The notes: generated by a model not told the origin, from the sequence alone. A stretch of DNA of 64,000 nucleotides from an uncultured Sunxiuqinia sp. (GCF_947495665.1 NZ_CANLZV010000010.1:1-64000); one strand, 5' to 3'; shown: positions 44,817 through 54,560, counted from the stretch's first letter. A program made the numbers and translations.

Positions 44817-46130
44817 TTAGCGCCGGCGTTTCCCTTTATTTTTACGTTTCAGCATTGCCCGTTCTGCCGGCTTTATATTTTTGGCAGGTCTTTTCTTCTT
44901 TTCATGAAAAGCGCCCTTGTAATCCGGATCTTCCATCTTCTTCTGACGATCGATTTCACGCATTTGCTCCTGATGCTCCGCTTTTCCAGTAGGCTCAACA
45001 ACCAAATCCTCCGGCAAAGGTTTTTCGTCAATCGACATCCGAATCACTTCCTCAATCTTTTTCAGGTGAAATTCTTCAGAAGGGTCAATCAGCGAAATCG
45101 CTTCCCCATGGTTGTTCGCGCGTGCCGTACGTCCAATGCGATGAACATAGTCCTCGTAACGCTGAGGAAGGTCAAAATTAATCACATGCGTAATCAGAGA
45201 CACATCCAATCCACGGGCAGAGACATCGGTCGAAATCAGAATCCTCAACTCCCCATCTTTAAATGCCTGAATCGCATTCATGCGGGTGTTCTGTCCCTTA
45301 TTGGAATGCAAAATCCGCTTTTCACCTTCCGTCTTTCGCTTGATAACTTTGTAAACATTTTCGGCGTGCTCCTTGGTTCGCACAAAAATGAGCACCCGGT
45401 TGAACACTTCTTCATCCTGCAACCAGTGCCGCACCAAATTCAGTTTGGTTTTGAAATTCGGAACTTTATAATACGATTGTTTAACCAGTTGGGCAGGTGT
45501 AGCCGATGGAGCCACTTCGATACGCTCCGGAAAATCAAGAAACTCCTCGGTCATCAGCTCAACTTTCTCATCAAAAGTAGCTGAAAACAATAGGTTTTGA
45601 CGCTTCACCGGGATAATCTCCAGCAACTGCCGAATTTGCGGCATAAAGCCCATGTCGAGCATGCGATCGGCTTCATCAATCACCAAGGTTTTAATCTTTT
45701 TCAACGAAACGGCACCAGCATGGTACAAATCACGCAAACGCCCGGGTGTCGCTACCAGGATATCAATCCCCGGCTCGATCAAGGCGGCGTGCTTCGTCCA
45801 CCCAATACCGCCATAAACGGCAGCATGCCGAATATTGTTGTAGCGAGTCAACTCCTCGATATCTTCCCCCACCTGAATAGCCAACTCTCGGGTAGGTACC
45901 AAAATCAGCACCCGTGGGTCCATCCCTTCAGCCTTCACCAATTTCATAAAAATGGGCAACAGGTACGCGGCTGTTTTCCCCGTTCCTGTTTGCGCTACTC
46001 CAACCACATCTGCTCCTGAACGGATAACCGGAATTGCTTTTTCCTGGATGGGTGTGGGGTGTTCAAACCCTAACTCATCCAACACTTTCAATATCGATTT
46101 ATTAACTTTTAATTCGCTGAAACTTGTCAT
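44817..46130 (-). CDS. DEAD-box ATP-dependent RNA helicase (RhlE-like)
   Basis: A 437-residue RNA helicase. The Q motif FELGFEHPTPIQ region, Walker A AQTGTGKTAAY, PTRELAIQ, DEAD, SAT, the later SARGLD and HRIGRTAR motifs are present in order. The C-terminal ~60 residues are Lys/Arg-rich, as in RhlE-type helicases for rRNA assembly and RNA turnover. The start is placed at 46130, where MTSFSELKVN gives the family N-terminus; a 19-codon extension upstream includes the promoter and is rejected. Confidence 0.92.
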   Translation of the reverse strand: MTSFSELKVNKSILKVLDELGFEHPTPIQEKAIPVIRSGADVVGVAQTGTGKTAAYLLPIFMKLVKAEGMDPRVLILVPTRELAIQVGEDIEELTRYNNIRHAAVYGGIGWTKHAALIEPGIDILVATPGRLRDLYHAGAVSLKKIKTLVIDEADRMLDMGFMPQIRQLLEIIPVKRQNLLFSATFDEKVELMTEEFLDFPERIEVAPSATPAQLVKQSYYKVPNFKTKLNLVRHWLQDEEVFNRVLIFVRTKEHAENVYKVIKRKTEGEKRILHSNKGQNTRMNAIQAFKDGELRILISTDVSARGLDVSLITHVINFDLPQRYEDYVHRIGRTARANNHGEAISLIDPSEEFHLKKIEEVIRMSIDEKPLPEDLVVEPTGKAEHQEQMREIDRQKKMEDPDYKGAFHEKKKRPAKNIKPAERAMLKRKNKGKRRR

Positions 46131-46136
46131 AGGGCG

Positions 46137-46144
46137 CAAAGATA
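46137..46144 (-). promoter_or_regulatory. -7 element of the helicase gene
   Basis: On the minus strand TATCTTTG followed by CGC fits TAnnTTTGC. It is only 6 bases upstream of the start codon, implying an almost leaderless transcript. No -33 TTG at the standard spacing was found. Confidence 0.5.
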
Positions 46145-46304
46145 CGCTTAAAAATTTCAAAATTCTAATGACTTTTTCAACAAACACTCAGCGAATCAGG
46201 TCTCAAGACAAGCTACTAAAAACCATTAAAAAATGCATCGGCCAAACCGATCACCTCAAATAATATCAGAACAAATGACACGATTTGCTATCCGGATGGT
46301 GCTT

Positions 46305-47411
46305 TTAGCTTAGTTTGTACATTTTACCCGGAAGACTAATAACCAAACCTTTAAATTCGAGGGCTAGCAAAATAGAAGACACTTTACCCATGGGCATTTT
46401 CACTTTCGAGCACAACTGATCAATATACACTTCCTGCACATCCAGCACATCCACCAGTTGCTGCTCCTCAGCAGTCAGCTCAACAAACAATTGTTTCTGA
46501 ATTTTGGATGGCCGGTCAATTGCTTGCTGCCAGCCCATGGCATATTCCAGGTCATCCAGATTTTCAATCATCAAAGCTTTGTTCGATTTAATGAGCTGGT
46601 TGCATCCTTTAGAATACGAATCGGTACTGCGTCCAGGAAGCGCAAACACATCGCGATTGTAGGAGTCGGCAATATCAGCCGTCACCAGGGAACCACCCTT
46701 TTCAGCTGACTCAACAATGATGGTGGCATCAGCCAGGCCGGCAATGATCCGGTTGCGACGCAAAAAATTGGTGCGTTCAATTTCCACTTCACTAATAAAG
46801 TCAGTGACCAGACCACCATCGCTTAACATCCGATCAGCCACCGAACGATGCAAAGAAGGATACACCCGCTCCAGCCCATGTGCCAATACACCTAGCGTAG
46901 GTACCTCATATTTCAGACAGGCTTTGTGAGCAGCAACATCAATACCATAAGCCAGTCCGCTCACCACCGTATAGCCGCCGCGTTGTGCCATAGCCTCAAC
47001 CAGTTCTTCGCAAAAGGCACGACCATAGGAAGTCGCATTACGCGTACCAACCATAGCGACTATTTTTTCGGCATTGAAATTCACGTTCCCCCTCCAGTAA
47101 AGCATCAAAGGCGCATCAACACAACGTTTCAAACGCACCGGGTAATGATCATCCCAATAAAAAGCATGCTGAATGTGATTTTTTTCAATAAAGGAGATTT
47201 CAGCCTCTGCCCGCCCCAAAACATCGCTTTCCAAAATTTTAAGAGCCTTAAGTTCTCCGATGTTCGGCACTTTTAAAAGTTGCTTTTTACTAGCCTTAAA
47301 AATCTCGGGAATCCCTCCCAGTGAGGCCATCAGACGCTTGGCATTGGCACAGCCAATACCCGGAATAAGTGACAGTGCAATTTGATACTTTAGTTGTTCG
47401 AAAGGACTCAT
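46305..47411 (-). CDS. dprA: DNA-processing protein DprA
   Basis: A 368-residue DprA/Smf protein. The N-terminal region has a helix-hairpin-helix-like segment (PGIGCANAKRLM), and the Rossmann-like core has MVGTRNATSYGRAFCEELV, SGLAYGIDVAAHKACL, FLRRNRIIAGLADATIIVES and GSLVTADIADSYNRDVFALPG. A small C-terminal winged-helix lies at ~300-368. DprA loads RecA on incoming single-stranded DNA in natural transformation and is also common in non-transformable species. It follows the small membrane-protein gene and may share its transcript. Confidence 0.95.
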   Translation of the reverse strand: MSPFEQLKYQIALSLIPGIGCANAKRLMASLGGIPEIFKASKKQLLKVPNIGELKALKILESDVLGRAEAEISFIEKNHIQHAFYWDDHYPVRLKRCVDAPLMLYWRGNVNFNAEKIVAMVGTRNATSYGRAFCEELVEAMAQRGGYTVVSGLAYGIDVAAHKACLKYEVPTLGVLAHGLERVYPSLHRSVADRMLSDGGLVTDFISEVEIERTNFLRRNRIIAGLADATIIVESAEKGGSLVTADIADSYNRDVFALPGRSTDSYSKGCNQLIKSNKALMIENLDDLEYAMGWQQAIDRPSKIQKQLFVELTAEEQQLVDVLDVQEVYIDQLCSKVKMPMGKVSSILLALEFKGLVISLPGKMYKLS

Positions 47412-47461
47412 GCAGGGGCTTTTACAGTCAATTTACGGAATAGCCCCGAAACTCGCAAGCG

Positions 47462-47911
47462 CTATTTTGAATGGCTGATCTCGTCCAGGTCATTCTCAAT
47501 GGACTGAATATCATCCGGACTCATAGCTGTTAGGCTCACTTCCGGAAATTCGGCAATCCCTTCCCTGGTTCGAATTTCAAGGTGCAGGTCCTGAAAGAGA
47601 AAGGAGCGTTTAATTTCAGCTTTAAACAACCGTTTTTTATGAAACTCGATGGAACTGTATTCTTTTCCAAAAAACGAAACAATCGGGTAGTACCGAATCT
47701 GAAGCAAGTCGCCTTTGGACAGGTAATGGACATAATTCAAACCGATGAACTGAAACCCAAAAACAAAAACCACCAAAACCCCGCCACTAACCAGCGCAGC
47801 TACATCCATATCCATCAAGTAAAAAATAAATATCGGAATCAACAAAAGAAGGCCTCCCAGGTAAAAAGCGCGTTTAATTTTCCGTGATCGTTTTTGGTTT
47901 GAAATCTCCAT
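47462..47911 (-). CDS. Hypothetical protein with two membrane helices
   Basis: A 149-residue protein. A basic N-terminus is followed by two close helices (residues ~15-32 and ~38-58), then a soluble part with GDLLQIRYYPIVSFFGKEYSSIEFHKKR and REGIAEFPEVSLTAM. This layout resembles PH-domain-like (bPH) membrane proteins, but I do not recognise a specific family. It precedes dprA by 50 bases. Confidence 0.6.
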   Translation of the reverse strand: MEISNQKRSRKIKRAFYLGGLLLLIPIFIFYLMDMDVAALVSGGVLVVFVFGFQFIGLNYVHYLSKGDLLQIRYYPIVSFFGKEYSSIEFHKKRLFKAEIKRSFLFQDLHLEIRTREGIAEFPEVSLTAMSPDDIQSIENDLDEISHSK

Positions 47912-47980
47912 GTTCTTTTAATGAATCGTAAATATTCCCCCCTTTTAATTAACGATTTTAAAGGGCTGAAAAAAATAGTT

Positions 47981-47988
47981 TAACTTTG
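47981..47988 (+). promoter_or_regulatory. -7 element upstream of aroB
   Basis: TAACTTTG followed by CC matches TAnnTTTGC, 22 bases before the start codon. Confidence 0.5.
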
Positions 47989-48010
47989 CCTTCTTCTAAT
48001 CAATCTGCAA

Positions 48011-49075
48011 ATGACACCATCAAAAATACACTCAAATATTATCTTTTCCCAAAACGTAGCGGAAGAACTCGAAAAAATCGTACAGCGGTTCCCGGCCGGT
48101 AAAGTTTTTTTACTGACCGAAGACATCCCTAAACAACTCTGTCTGCCTCCTCTTGAACAACTTATCAAAGAGTATGGCATTTTGTGTACCAGCATTGCCG
48201 GGGGCGAAACCAACAAATCCATCCGCTCGGTGGAACAGGTTTGGGAATTTTTGTCGAAAAACGGAGCCGACCGCAAATCGCTATTGATTAACATTGGTGG
48301 CGGCATGCTGACCGATTTGGGTGGTTTTGTAGCCTCTACCTTTAAGCGTGGAATGGCTTTTGTCAACATCCCCACTACCCTGCTGGCTCAGGTTGACGCT
48401 TCATTGGGCGGCAAAACAGGCATCAACTTCAACGGGTTAAAGAATGAAATTGGAGTATTCAATGAACCCGATGCGGTCATTATCAACACCAAATTCCTGA
48501 AAACCATTGATCAGGCGAACTTCCTGTCGGGCTATGCCGAAATGCTCAAACACGGATTGATTAAAAACCCGGCACACTGGGAAGAGTTGATGGCCTACGA
48601 CCTGGAGAACATCAACTATGAACTGCTGGCTGACATTATCGCCCATTCAGTAGCTGTCAAGGACTGGCATGTTCAGAATGACCTGACCGAGAAAAATATT
48701 CGGAAGGCTTTGAACTTTGGACATACGGTTGGCCATGCTTTTGAAAGCTATGCCTTACATGCCGGACGACCAATCCTACACGGCTTTGCCGTTGTTTATG
48801 GCATGATTGTCGAGTTATTCCTGTCGGCAAAAGTGTGTGGTTTTGACCAGGCTAAGCTGAACGAAATTAACCAATGGCTACTTCAAACCTATGGCAAATT
48901 TGAGATCGAGCCGTCAGCTTACGACGAACTTTACGAGCTGATGACCCACGACAAAAAGAATGAGGGCAGCCGTATCAATTTCACCCTTATTTCAGCAATT
49001 GGGCAGGTTGAAATCAACCAGGATTGTTCGAAAGAACTCATTTTGGAAGCCCTTGAAGCCTATCAACAACTTTAA
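48011..49075 (+). CDS. aroB: 3-dehydroquinate synthase AroB
   Basis: A 354-residue NAD-dependent synthase that closes DAHP into 3-dehydroquinate in the shikimate pathway. The nucleotide-binding NIGGGMLTDLGGFVAS, TTLLAQVDASLGGKTGINF and metal-site residues around LLKHGLIK-type text (here MLKHGLIKNPAHW), RKALNFGHTVGHAFE and HDKKN are present. The aroA gene follows 15 bases later and shares the pathway, so the pair is an operon. Confidence 0.95.
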   Translation: MTPSKIHSNIIFSQNVAEELEKIVQRFPAGKVFLLTEDIPKQLCLPPLEQLIKEYGILCTSIAGGETNKSIRSVEQVWEFLSKNGADRKSLLINIGGGMLTDLGGFVASTFKRGMAFVNIPTTLLAQVDASLGGKTGINFNGLKNEIGVFNEPDAVIINTKFLKTIDQANFLSGYAEMLKHGLIKNPAHWEELMAYDLENINYELLADIIAHSVAVKDWHVQNDLTEKNIRKALNFGHTVGHAFESYALHAGRPILHGFAVVYGMIVELFLSAKVCGFDQAKLNEINQWLLQTYGKFEIEPSAYDELYELMTHDKKNEGSRINFTLISAIGQVEINQDCSKELILEALEAYQQL

Positions 49076-49090
49076 TTATCGTATTCAATC

Positions 49091-50320
49091 ATGAACTATC
49101 GTCTTTCCAAAGCGGACAAAATAATCAAAGGAAGCATTGCCCTTCCTTCATCTAAAAGCATTGCTAACCGGGCACTGATTATTCATGCCCTGAGTTACAG
49201 CCCCTATTCGCTGAAAAACCTGTCAACAAGCGATGACATCGACGTGATGCAAAAAGTACTGACATCCAACACCAACCGGTTTGATGTTGGGCATGCCGGA
49301 ACGGCTATGCGTTTCCTGACCGCTTTCTTATCGCAAATTGTTGGCGAGTGGACCATTACCGGATCAGAACGGATGAAACAACGTCCCATTCACATTCTGG
49401 TAGATGCGCTGAATCAACTGGGAGCCAAAATTGAATACCTGGAAAACGAAGGTTTCCCGCCCCTGAAGATTTGGGGCTCACACCTCAAAGGCAAAGTTCT
49501 TGAGTTGGATGGAAGTGTCAGCAGCCAATATATTTCGGCCTTGCTGATGATTGCCCCCTGCATTGAAGGAGGGCTAACGCTGCGCCTGAAAAATAAGATT
49601 ACCTCGCGCCCCTACATCGAGTTAACGCTGAAGTTGATGAAGCAATTTGGGGTCCGATCAGTTTGGAAAGGGCAGGAAATACGGGTGGATGAACAGCCCT
49701 ATCAAGCCCGTGAATTTACGGTGGAAGCTGACTGGACCGGCGCATCTTATTGGTACCAGCTGGCCGCTTTGGCCGATGAAGCTGAGATTGAACTCAAGAA
49801 CCTGCGCTTAATGAGCTTGCAGGGCGACTGTCAGATTGCCGCCTGGTTTAAAGAGTTTGGCGTTGACAGCAAAGCCACCGCTGATGGCATCATTCTTACC
49901 AAGTCAGCCAACATTCAACCCAAACATTTGCAGCTTAATTTCATTGAGACCCCCGATGTGGCTCAAACCATGGCCATGCTGTGTGTGCTCAAAAAAGTTC
50001 CGTTCCATTTTACCGGTTTGGAAACACTGAAAATTAAGGAAACCGACCGCATTGCCGCCCTGCAGAATGAGCTGGCTAAGTTTGGTGCACAAATTACCGA
50101 ACCCAAACATGGCGAACTAAAATGGGACGGCACATTTCCGCTTGAAAAAGAAGCAATTCCGTGCATTGCTACTTACCACGATCACCGCATGGCCCTGGCT
50201 TTTGCTCCCGCAGCACTGTTCCAGCCCATTGCCATCGATGATCCGATGGTGGTTTCTAAATCGTACCCGGAGTACTATGAACATTTGAAGCAAGTAGGAT
50301 TTGAAATCAGCCAGTCCTAA
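49091..50320 (+). CDS. aroA: EPSP synthase AroA
   Basis: A 409-residue 3-phosphoshikimate 1-carboxyvinyltransferase that joins PEP to shikimate-3-phosphate. The N-terminal LPSSKSIANRALI, the loop GHAGTAMRFLTAF, RPIHILVDALNQLG, the SSQYISALLMIAP region, the catalytic IKETDRI and the terminal YHDHRMALAFAP and SYPEYYEHL motifs are present. The loop reads GHAGTAMRF, unlike the GNAGTAMRP of E. coli; the effect on herbicide binding cannot be judged here. It follows aroB and ends at a terminator hairpin. Confidence 0.95.
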   Translation: MNYRLSKADKIIKGSIALPSSKSIANRALIIHALSYSPYSLKNLSTSDDIDVMQKVLTSNTNRFDVGHAGTAMRFLTAFLSQIVGEWTITGSERMKQRPIHILVDALNQLGAKIEYLENEGFPPLKIWGSHLKGKVLELDGSVSSQYISALLMIAPCIEGGLTLRLKNKITSRPYIELTLKLMKQFGVRSVWKGQEIRVDEQPYQAREFTVEADWTGASYWYQLAALADEAEIELKNLRLMSLQGDCQIAAWFKEFGVDSKATADGIILTKSANIQPKHLQLNFIETPDVAQTMAMLCVLKKVPFHFTGLETLKIKETDRIAALQNELAKFGAQITEPKHGELKWDGTFPLEKEAIPCIATYHDHRMALAFAPAALFQPIAIDDPMVVSKSYPEYYEHLKQVGFEISQS

Positions 50321-50349
50321 ATCGATACAAAATTTGACAAAACGATATT

Positions 50350-50380
50350 AGAATGGGGAGCACTAAGTGTTCCCCATTCT
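50350..50380 (+). terminator. Terminator after aroA
   Basis: AGAATGGGGA and TCCCCATTCT form a 10-bp stem around an 11-base loop, followed by GCTTTTGA. It lies 30 bases after the aroA stop codon. Confidence 0.75.
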
Positions 50381-50450
50381 GCTTTTGATGTATTGCATCT
50401 CACACAGCAAATAGCACGTCTATTCCATGCGAAACATTTCAAAAATATAG

Positions 50451-50897
50451 TTACCTCCACCAATGATAGTAATTGTGTAACCCGTCGTATTTAAAATCGC
50501 AACGTGGATAAAGACGATTTCCAATGTCATTTGTTTTTTCGGTTTCCAGCATCAATCCACACGCATGGGTTTCCTCGCACCACTTCTTACTCCTGTCAAT
50601 TAAAGCAACAGACAGTCCATGCCCCCGATAATCGGGATGAACAAATAAATCACTCAGAAGCCACTGTTTCTCAAGTTTGATGTAATGAAATAACTTATAG
50701 AGTTGAACGAAGCCAACCGCTTTGTCAGCCACAAAAACAAGAAATATTTCCGACTCACTATTAAGGAATCGTTCTTTCAAAAATGCTTTCCCTTTTTCAT
50801 AGTTTGACTCTTGCCGGTAAAACACTCTGTAGGCATCAAACAAAGCTGCTGCTGCATCCAGATCCTCTAAGTTTGCTTTTCTGATTGTAAAGTTCAT
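50451..50897 (-). CDS. GNAT-family N-acetyltransferase
   Basis: A 148-residue acetyltransferase with the acetyl-CoA motif LFVHPDYRGHGLSVALIDR (~residues 90-108) and a terminal TEKTNDIGNRLYPRCDF. The substrate is unknown. It diverges from a MocR-type regulator gene 87 bases away, the usual arrangement for a target and its regulator. Confidence 0.88.
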   Translation of the reverse strand: MNFTIRKANLEDLDAAAALFDAYRVFYRQESNYEKGKAFLKERFLNSESEIFLVFVADKAVGFVQLYKLFHYIKLEKQWLLSDLFVHPDYRGHGLSVALIDRSKKWCEETHACGLMLETEKTNDIGNRLYPRCDFKYDGLHNYYHWWR

Positions 50898-50922
50898 ACA
50901 ATTAAGTTTTAATGTTGTACTG

Positions 50923-50982
50923 CAAAAGTAAAGCCCGCTTGGACTATCTTTGTCATCCAGTTTTAAACTAACAGATAGTCCA
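50923..50982. promoter_or_regulatory. Divergent promoters with 10-bp inverted repeat
   Basis: On the minus strand TACTTTTG (50930-50923) is a -7 element for the GNAT gene; on the plus strand TATCTTTG (50945-50952) is one for the MocR gene. A perfect inverted repeat TGGACTATCT (50940-50949) and AGATAGTCCA (50973-50982) overlaps the second element. Half-site centres are 33 bases apart, about three helical turns, suitable for a MocR dimer operator. Confidence 0.6.
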
Positions 50983-50984
50983 GC

Positions 50985-52451
50985 ATGTTCCCTTTTGAAA
51001 CCATCATTACCATAGACAGATCCCTGAAATTACCTGTATACAGACAAATTGCAGTAAGTATTATTCAGGCTGTTAGAAATGGAGTTATAAAACCGGGAAC
51101 TCCGCTATTAAGTAGTCGAGAAATGGCTCGATTGCTGGGCGTACACCGTAAAACTGTCATTGCGGCTTATGATGAGCTAAATGCTCAGGATTGGATTACA
51201 ATCCTCCCCCGAAAGCAAGTTCATGTTTCAGAGAAGATTCCCCACCTTCGTCCTCAAAAATGGGAGCAAGAAGAAACAACTCCCCCATATCAAAATTCAT
51301 TGAATATTCCTTTTGTTGAAGTTGAGCCGATCACAACAGTTCAACCAACCGATTCATTTCGTTGGCTTATTGATGATGGCCGGCCAGACATCCGATTGTC
51401 TCCCATCTCGTCCTTGCTAAAAACTTATCGGCTACTTGCAGCTCGAAAATCTGTTTCAAAAAAAACAGCCCAAGACAATGCACAGGGAACAATTCGTTTA
51501 CGAATAGAGCTAGCCAACTACCTGTCGGAAACCCGAGGAATCAACATTTCAGAAGAAAACTTACTAATTACCCATGGGGCACAAATGAGTATCTATTTGG
51601 CAGCCCGCTTGCTTGCTGTACCAAAAACTTCAGTCATTGTTGGCAAACCCAATTACCCCATGGCCAACAAGGTTTTTAACCAACTGAATGCAACGCTCAT
51701 TGAAGTCGCAATGGATTCGAATGGGTTGGATGTTGATAAAGTTGAGCAACTTTGCAAAAAAACAAAGATAAGCGTTGTTTATGTCATCCCTCATCATCAT
51801 TATCCAACGACCGTAACTTTAAGTGTCGAACGAAGGATAAAACTGTTGGAGCTATCCAAAAGATACAATTTTGTAATCATTGAAGACGACTATGATTATG
51901 ACTACCACTACAGCTCTTCTCCTTACTTACCGCTGGCGAGTGCTCAACATCATGGAAACATCATTTACATTGGTTCCTTTTCCAAAGTACTCGATCCTGC
52001 TATTCGGATTGGTTTTATGGTTGCCCCAGTGAATTTTATAGCACAAGCCACAGAACTACGTAAAATCATTGACATTGGAGGAGATATGTACATGCAGGAT
52101 GCTTTGGCAGTATTGATTCAGGAACGAGAAATCAGTCGTCACCTAAAAAAAGCAAAAAAAGTATACCATCAACGAAGAGAGCGACTCGCTCAGTTGCTGC
52201 AGCAGTCTTTAAGTTCTCACGTATCTTACTCAATTCCATCCGGAGGCATGGCCATGTGGATCCGGTTCAATAGTATAATTGACATTCAGGAGTTAACTGA
52301 TACATTGGTTAAAAACAGATTAAAAATCAGCTGCATCAATAAAGCTGAAAATGCCTTCCGCTTTGGCTTTGCATCGATGGAAGAGCAAGAGCTTGAGGAA
52401 ACAGTTGACCTGATCAAACAAGCTGTTGAAAAGCTGATTCTAAAGAATTAA
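50985..52451 (+). CDS. MocR/PdxR-type GntR-aminotransferase regulator
   Basis: A 488-residue transcription factor. The N-terminal winged HTH (residues ~8-75) includes LSSREMARLLGVHRKTVIAAYDEL; the C-terminal ~360 residues are a PLP-dependent aminotransferase-like domain with the Schiff-base lysine in YIGSFSKVLDPAIRIG and DYDYDYHY. Such regulators respond to PLP or amino-acid ligands. The divergent acetyltransferase is the likely target. No PLP-synthesis gene (pdxS/pdxT) is adjacent. Confidence 0.92.
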   Translation: MFPFETIITIDRSLKLPVYRQIAVSIIQAVRNGVIKPGTPLLSSREMARLLGVHRKTVIAAYDELNAQDWITILPRKQVHVSEKIPHLRPQKWEQEETTPPYQNSLNIPFVEVEPITTVQPTDSFRWLIDDGRPDIRLSPISSLLKTYRLLAARKSVSKKTAQDNAQGTIRLRIELANYLSETRGINISEENLLITHGAQMSIYLAARLLAVPKTSVIVGKPNYPMANKVFNQLNATLIEVAMDSNGLDVDKVEQLCKKTKISVVYVIPHHHYPTTVTLSVERRIKLLELSKRYNFVIIEDDYDYDYHYSSSPYLPLASAQHHGNIIYIGSFSKVLDPAIRIGFMVAPVNFIAQATELRKIIDIGGDMYMQDALAVLIQEREISRHLKKAKKVYHQRRERLAQLLQQSLSSHVSYSIPSGGMAMWIRFNSIIDIQELTDTLVKNRLKISCINKAENAFRFGFASMEEQELEETVDLIKQAVEKLILKN

Positions 52452-52645
52452 TCATCCAAATGACACATCTAATAAGCTTCCATACAATCCTGCAAGTAAC
52501 TAACCGACTAAAGACAAAGCGATACAAATCCCCGTAAAGCCGCAAGTCAACATTCACCCTGGTTCATCGATCGCAATAGTTTAGCTATTTTAGCAAAAGA
52601 TTTGACAACACTCAATCTACATTTATAAAAAGCATATTAACAAGT

Positions 52646-54508
52646 ATGAAACAAACGACTACGCTACTATTAACGACTTTTCTCTTTTTGTGCTTCAGTT
52701 GCTCTCAGTCGCACCAAACAATCTCCTTCGACACCTTTGGAGTTCAACCCGATTCAAAGGAAAACGCATCGGTTGCCGCCGTGAAATTAATGGAGCATTT
52801 GCAGTCGCGGGAAGACGATTCGCCGCTAACCGTTACCTTTCCCAAAGGACGGTACGACTTTTACGAGGACGGTTCCTTCACCCGCGAGTACTACATCTCC
52901 AATCATGACCAGGACAACCCAAAGAAAGTGGGATTTGCGCTTGAAGATTTGAAAAACATTACGCTGGACGGACAAGGATCTGACTTCATCTTCCACGGAA
53001 GGATGATTCCCTTTGCCTTGTTGAACAGCACCAATGTCACACTGAAAAATGTGCATATTGATTTTGAAGTTCCGGCACTGCGCCAATTAAAGATTACGGC
53101 GGTGAATAAAGAGGCCGATGAAGTGATTGCCGAAATTTATCCGAAAGGAAACTACCGGATTGAGAACAATAAGCTGGTGGTGGAAGGCGAAAGTTACGAG
53201 TTTACCCCATACGTATGCATGCCTTTCCGGGCCGACAAACGACTGGCTTACCAGCGGGCCGATGTGGCTTTCAATCCGGCATCGGTTTCGGAACAATCAC
53301 CCAACACCCTGAGCATAAAAGGATGGGGGCAACTCACCCACACATCGCCCGGCGAACGCTTTGTGCTTCGCTCCTATCATCGTCCCACCCCCGGTATTTT
53401 TGTTAGCGAGTGTACCAATACCAGCTTCCAGCAAGTAACGGTTCACTACGCCGAAGGGATGGGCTTAGTGGCTCAAATGAGCGAAAACATTACCCTGGAC
53501 GGGTTCAGCGTGTGTTTGAGAGGCAAGGATGACGAACGTTTTTTCACCACCCAGGCCGATGCCACGCACTTTTCGGCCTGCAAAGGGGTGATTATTTCTA
53601 AAAACGGGCTGTATGAAGGCATGGCCGACGATGCCATCAACGTGCACGGAACTTACCTGAAAGTAACCAAACGCATTGACAAGCGCACCCTGCAGGGACG
53701 TTACATGCATCCGCAAGCCTGGGGATTTAAATGGGGTGAGGCCGGCGACAAGGTCCAGTTTGTGGAATCGGAAAAAATGGAACTGGTGAACCAACACATC
53801 AATACCATCCAATCGATTCAGGCTGTTGACCAGCCCACGGAATTTGGGGCCAAAGAGTTTCAGCTGGTTTTCACCGACGACCTTCCTGAACAGATTTCGG
53901 AAGCAGGAAGTTTTGGCATTGAGAACCTGAGCTGGACACCCGAAGTGATCTTTTCAGACAACATCATCCGGAACAACCGTGCCCGGGGCACGCTGTTCAG
54001 CACCCCACGAAGAGTGGTTTGCGAAAACAACCTGTTCGACCACACACACGGAACCGCCATCCTCCTTTGCGGCGACTGCAATGGCTGGTTCGAAACAGGC
54101 GCTTGTAAAGATGTGCTGATCCGCAACAACCGCTTTGTCAATGCGCTGACGGCCAATTACCAGTTTACCAATGCGGTTATTTCCATTTACCCCGAAATTC
54201 CGAACCTGAAAGACCAACAGCAGTTTTTCCACTCGGGAATCGTCATCGAAAACAACACCTTCGATATGTTCGACCAACCGATTCTGTATGCCAAATCAAC
54301 GGACGGCCTGATTTTCAGAAACAACACCATTCAATACAACCACGAGTTTGAACCATTCCACTGGAATACCCATCCGTTCTTTTTTGAGAAAGTGAACAAC
54401 ATTGTGATTAGCAACAACCAGTTTGGAAAGGAAATGAACTGGAACGAAGCCGTCCGGACGGAGCTTTCCGCGCCAGGCTCAGTAACCATTGAACATGACA
54501 AACGCTAA
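52646..54508 (+). CDS. GH110 alpha-1,3-galactosidase-like lipoprotein
   Basis: A 620-residue secreted lipoprotein (Cys19 in CFSC). The protein is a right-handed beta-helix, shown by repeated strands such as NITLDG, NVTLKNVHIDF, NNIVISNNQFG. EYYISNHDQDNPKKVG and TQADATHFSACKGVIISKN plus GMADDAINVHGTYLKV match Bacteroides GH110 enzymes, which remove alpha-1,3-galactose from blood-group B or linear epitopes. Asp305, Asp328 and Asp329 have the 23/24-residue spacing I recall for catalytic aspartates of GH110. No susC/susD pair is next to it, which is unusual for a PUL enzyme. Confidence 0.85.
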   Translation: MKQTTTLLLTTFLFLCFSCSQSHQTISFDTFGVQPDSKENASVAAVKLMEHLQSREDDSPLTVTFPKGRYDFYEDGSFTREYYISNHDQDNPKKVGFALEDLKNITLDGQGSDFIFHGRMIPFALLNSTNVTLKNVHIDFEVPALRQLKITAVNKEADEVIAEIYPKGNYRIENNKLVVEGESYEFTPYVCMPFRADKRLAYQRADVAFNPASVSEQSPNTLSIKGWGQLTHTSPGERFVLRSYHRPTPGIFVSECTNTSFQQVTVHYAEGMGLVAQMSENITLDGFSVCLRGKDDERFFTTQADATHFSACKGVIISKNGLYEGMADDAINVHGTYLKVTKRIDKRTLQGRYMHPQAWGFKWGEAGDKVQFVESEKMELVNQHINTIQSIQAVDQPTEFGAKEFQLVFTDDLPEQISEAGSFGIENLSWTPEVIFSDNIIRNNRARGTLFSTPRRVVCENNLFDHTHGTAILLCGDCNGWFETGACKDVLIRNNRFVNALTANYQFTNAVISIYPEIPNLKDQQQFFHSGIVIENNTFDMFDQPILYAKSTDGLIFRNNTIQYNHEFEPFHWNTHPFFFEKVNNIVISNNQFGKEMNWNEAVRTELSAPGSVTIEHDKR

Positions 54509-54560
54509 TTCCCGTTTACGCATTTGAGTGGCCTGTCTTGTCAGGAAAAGCTTAACGAAA

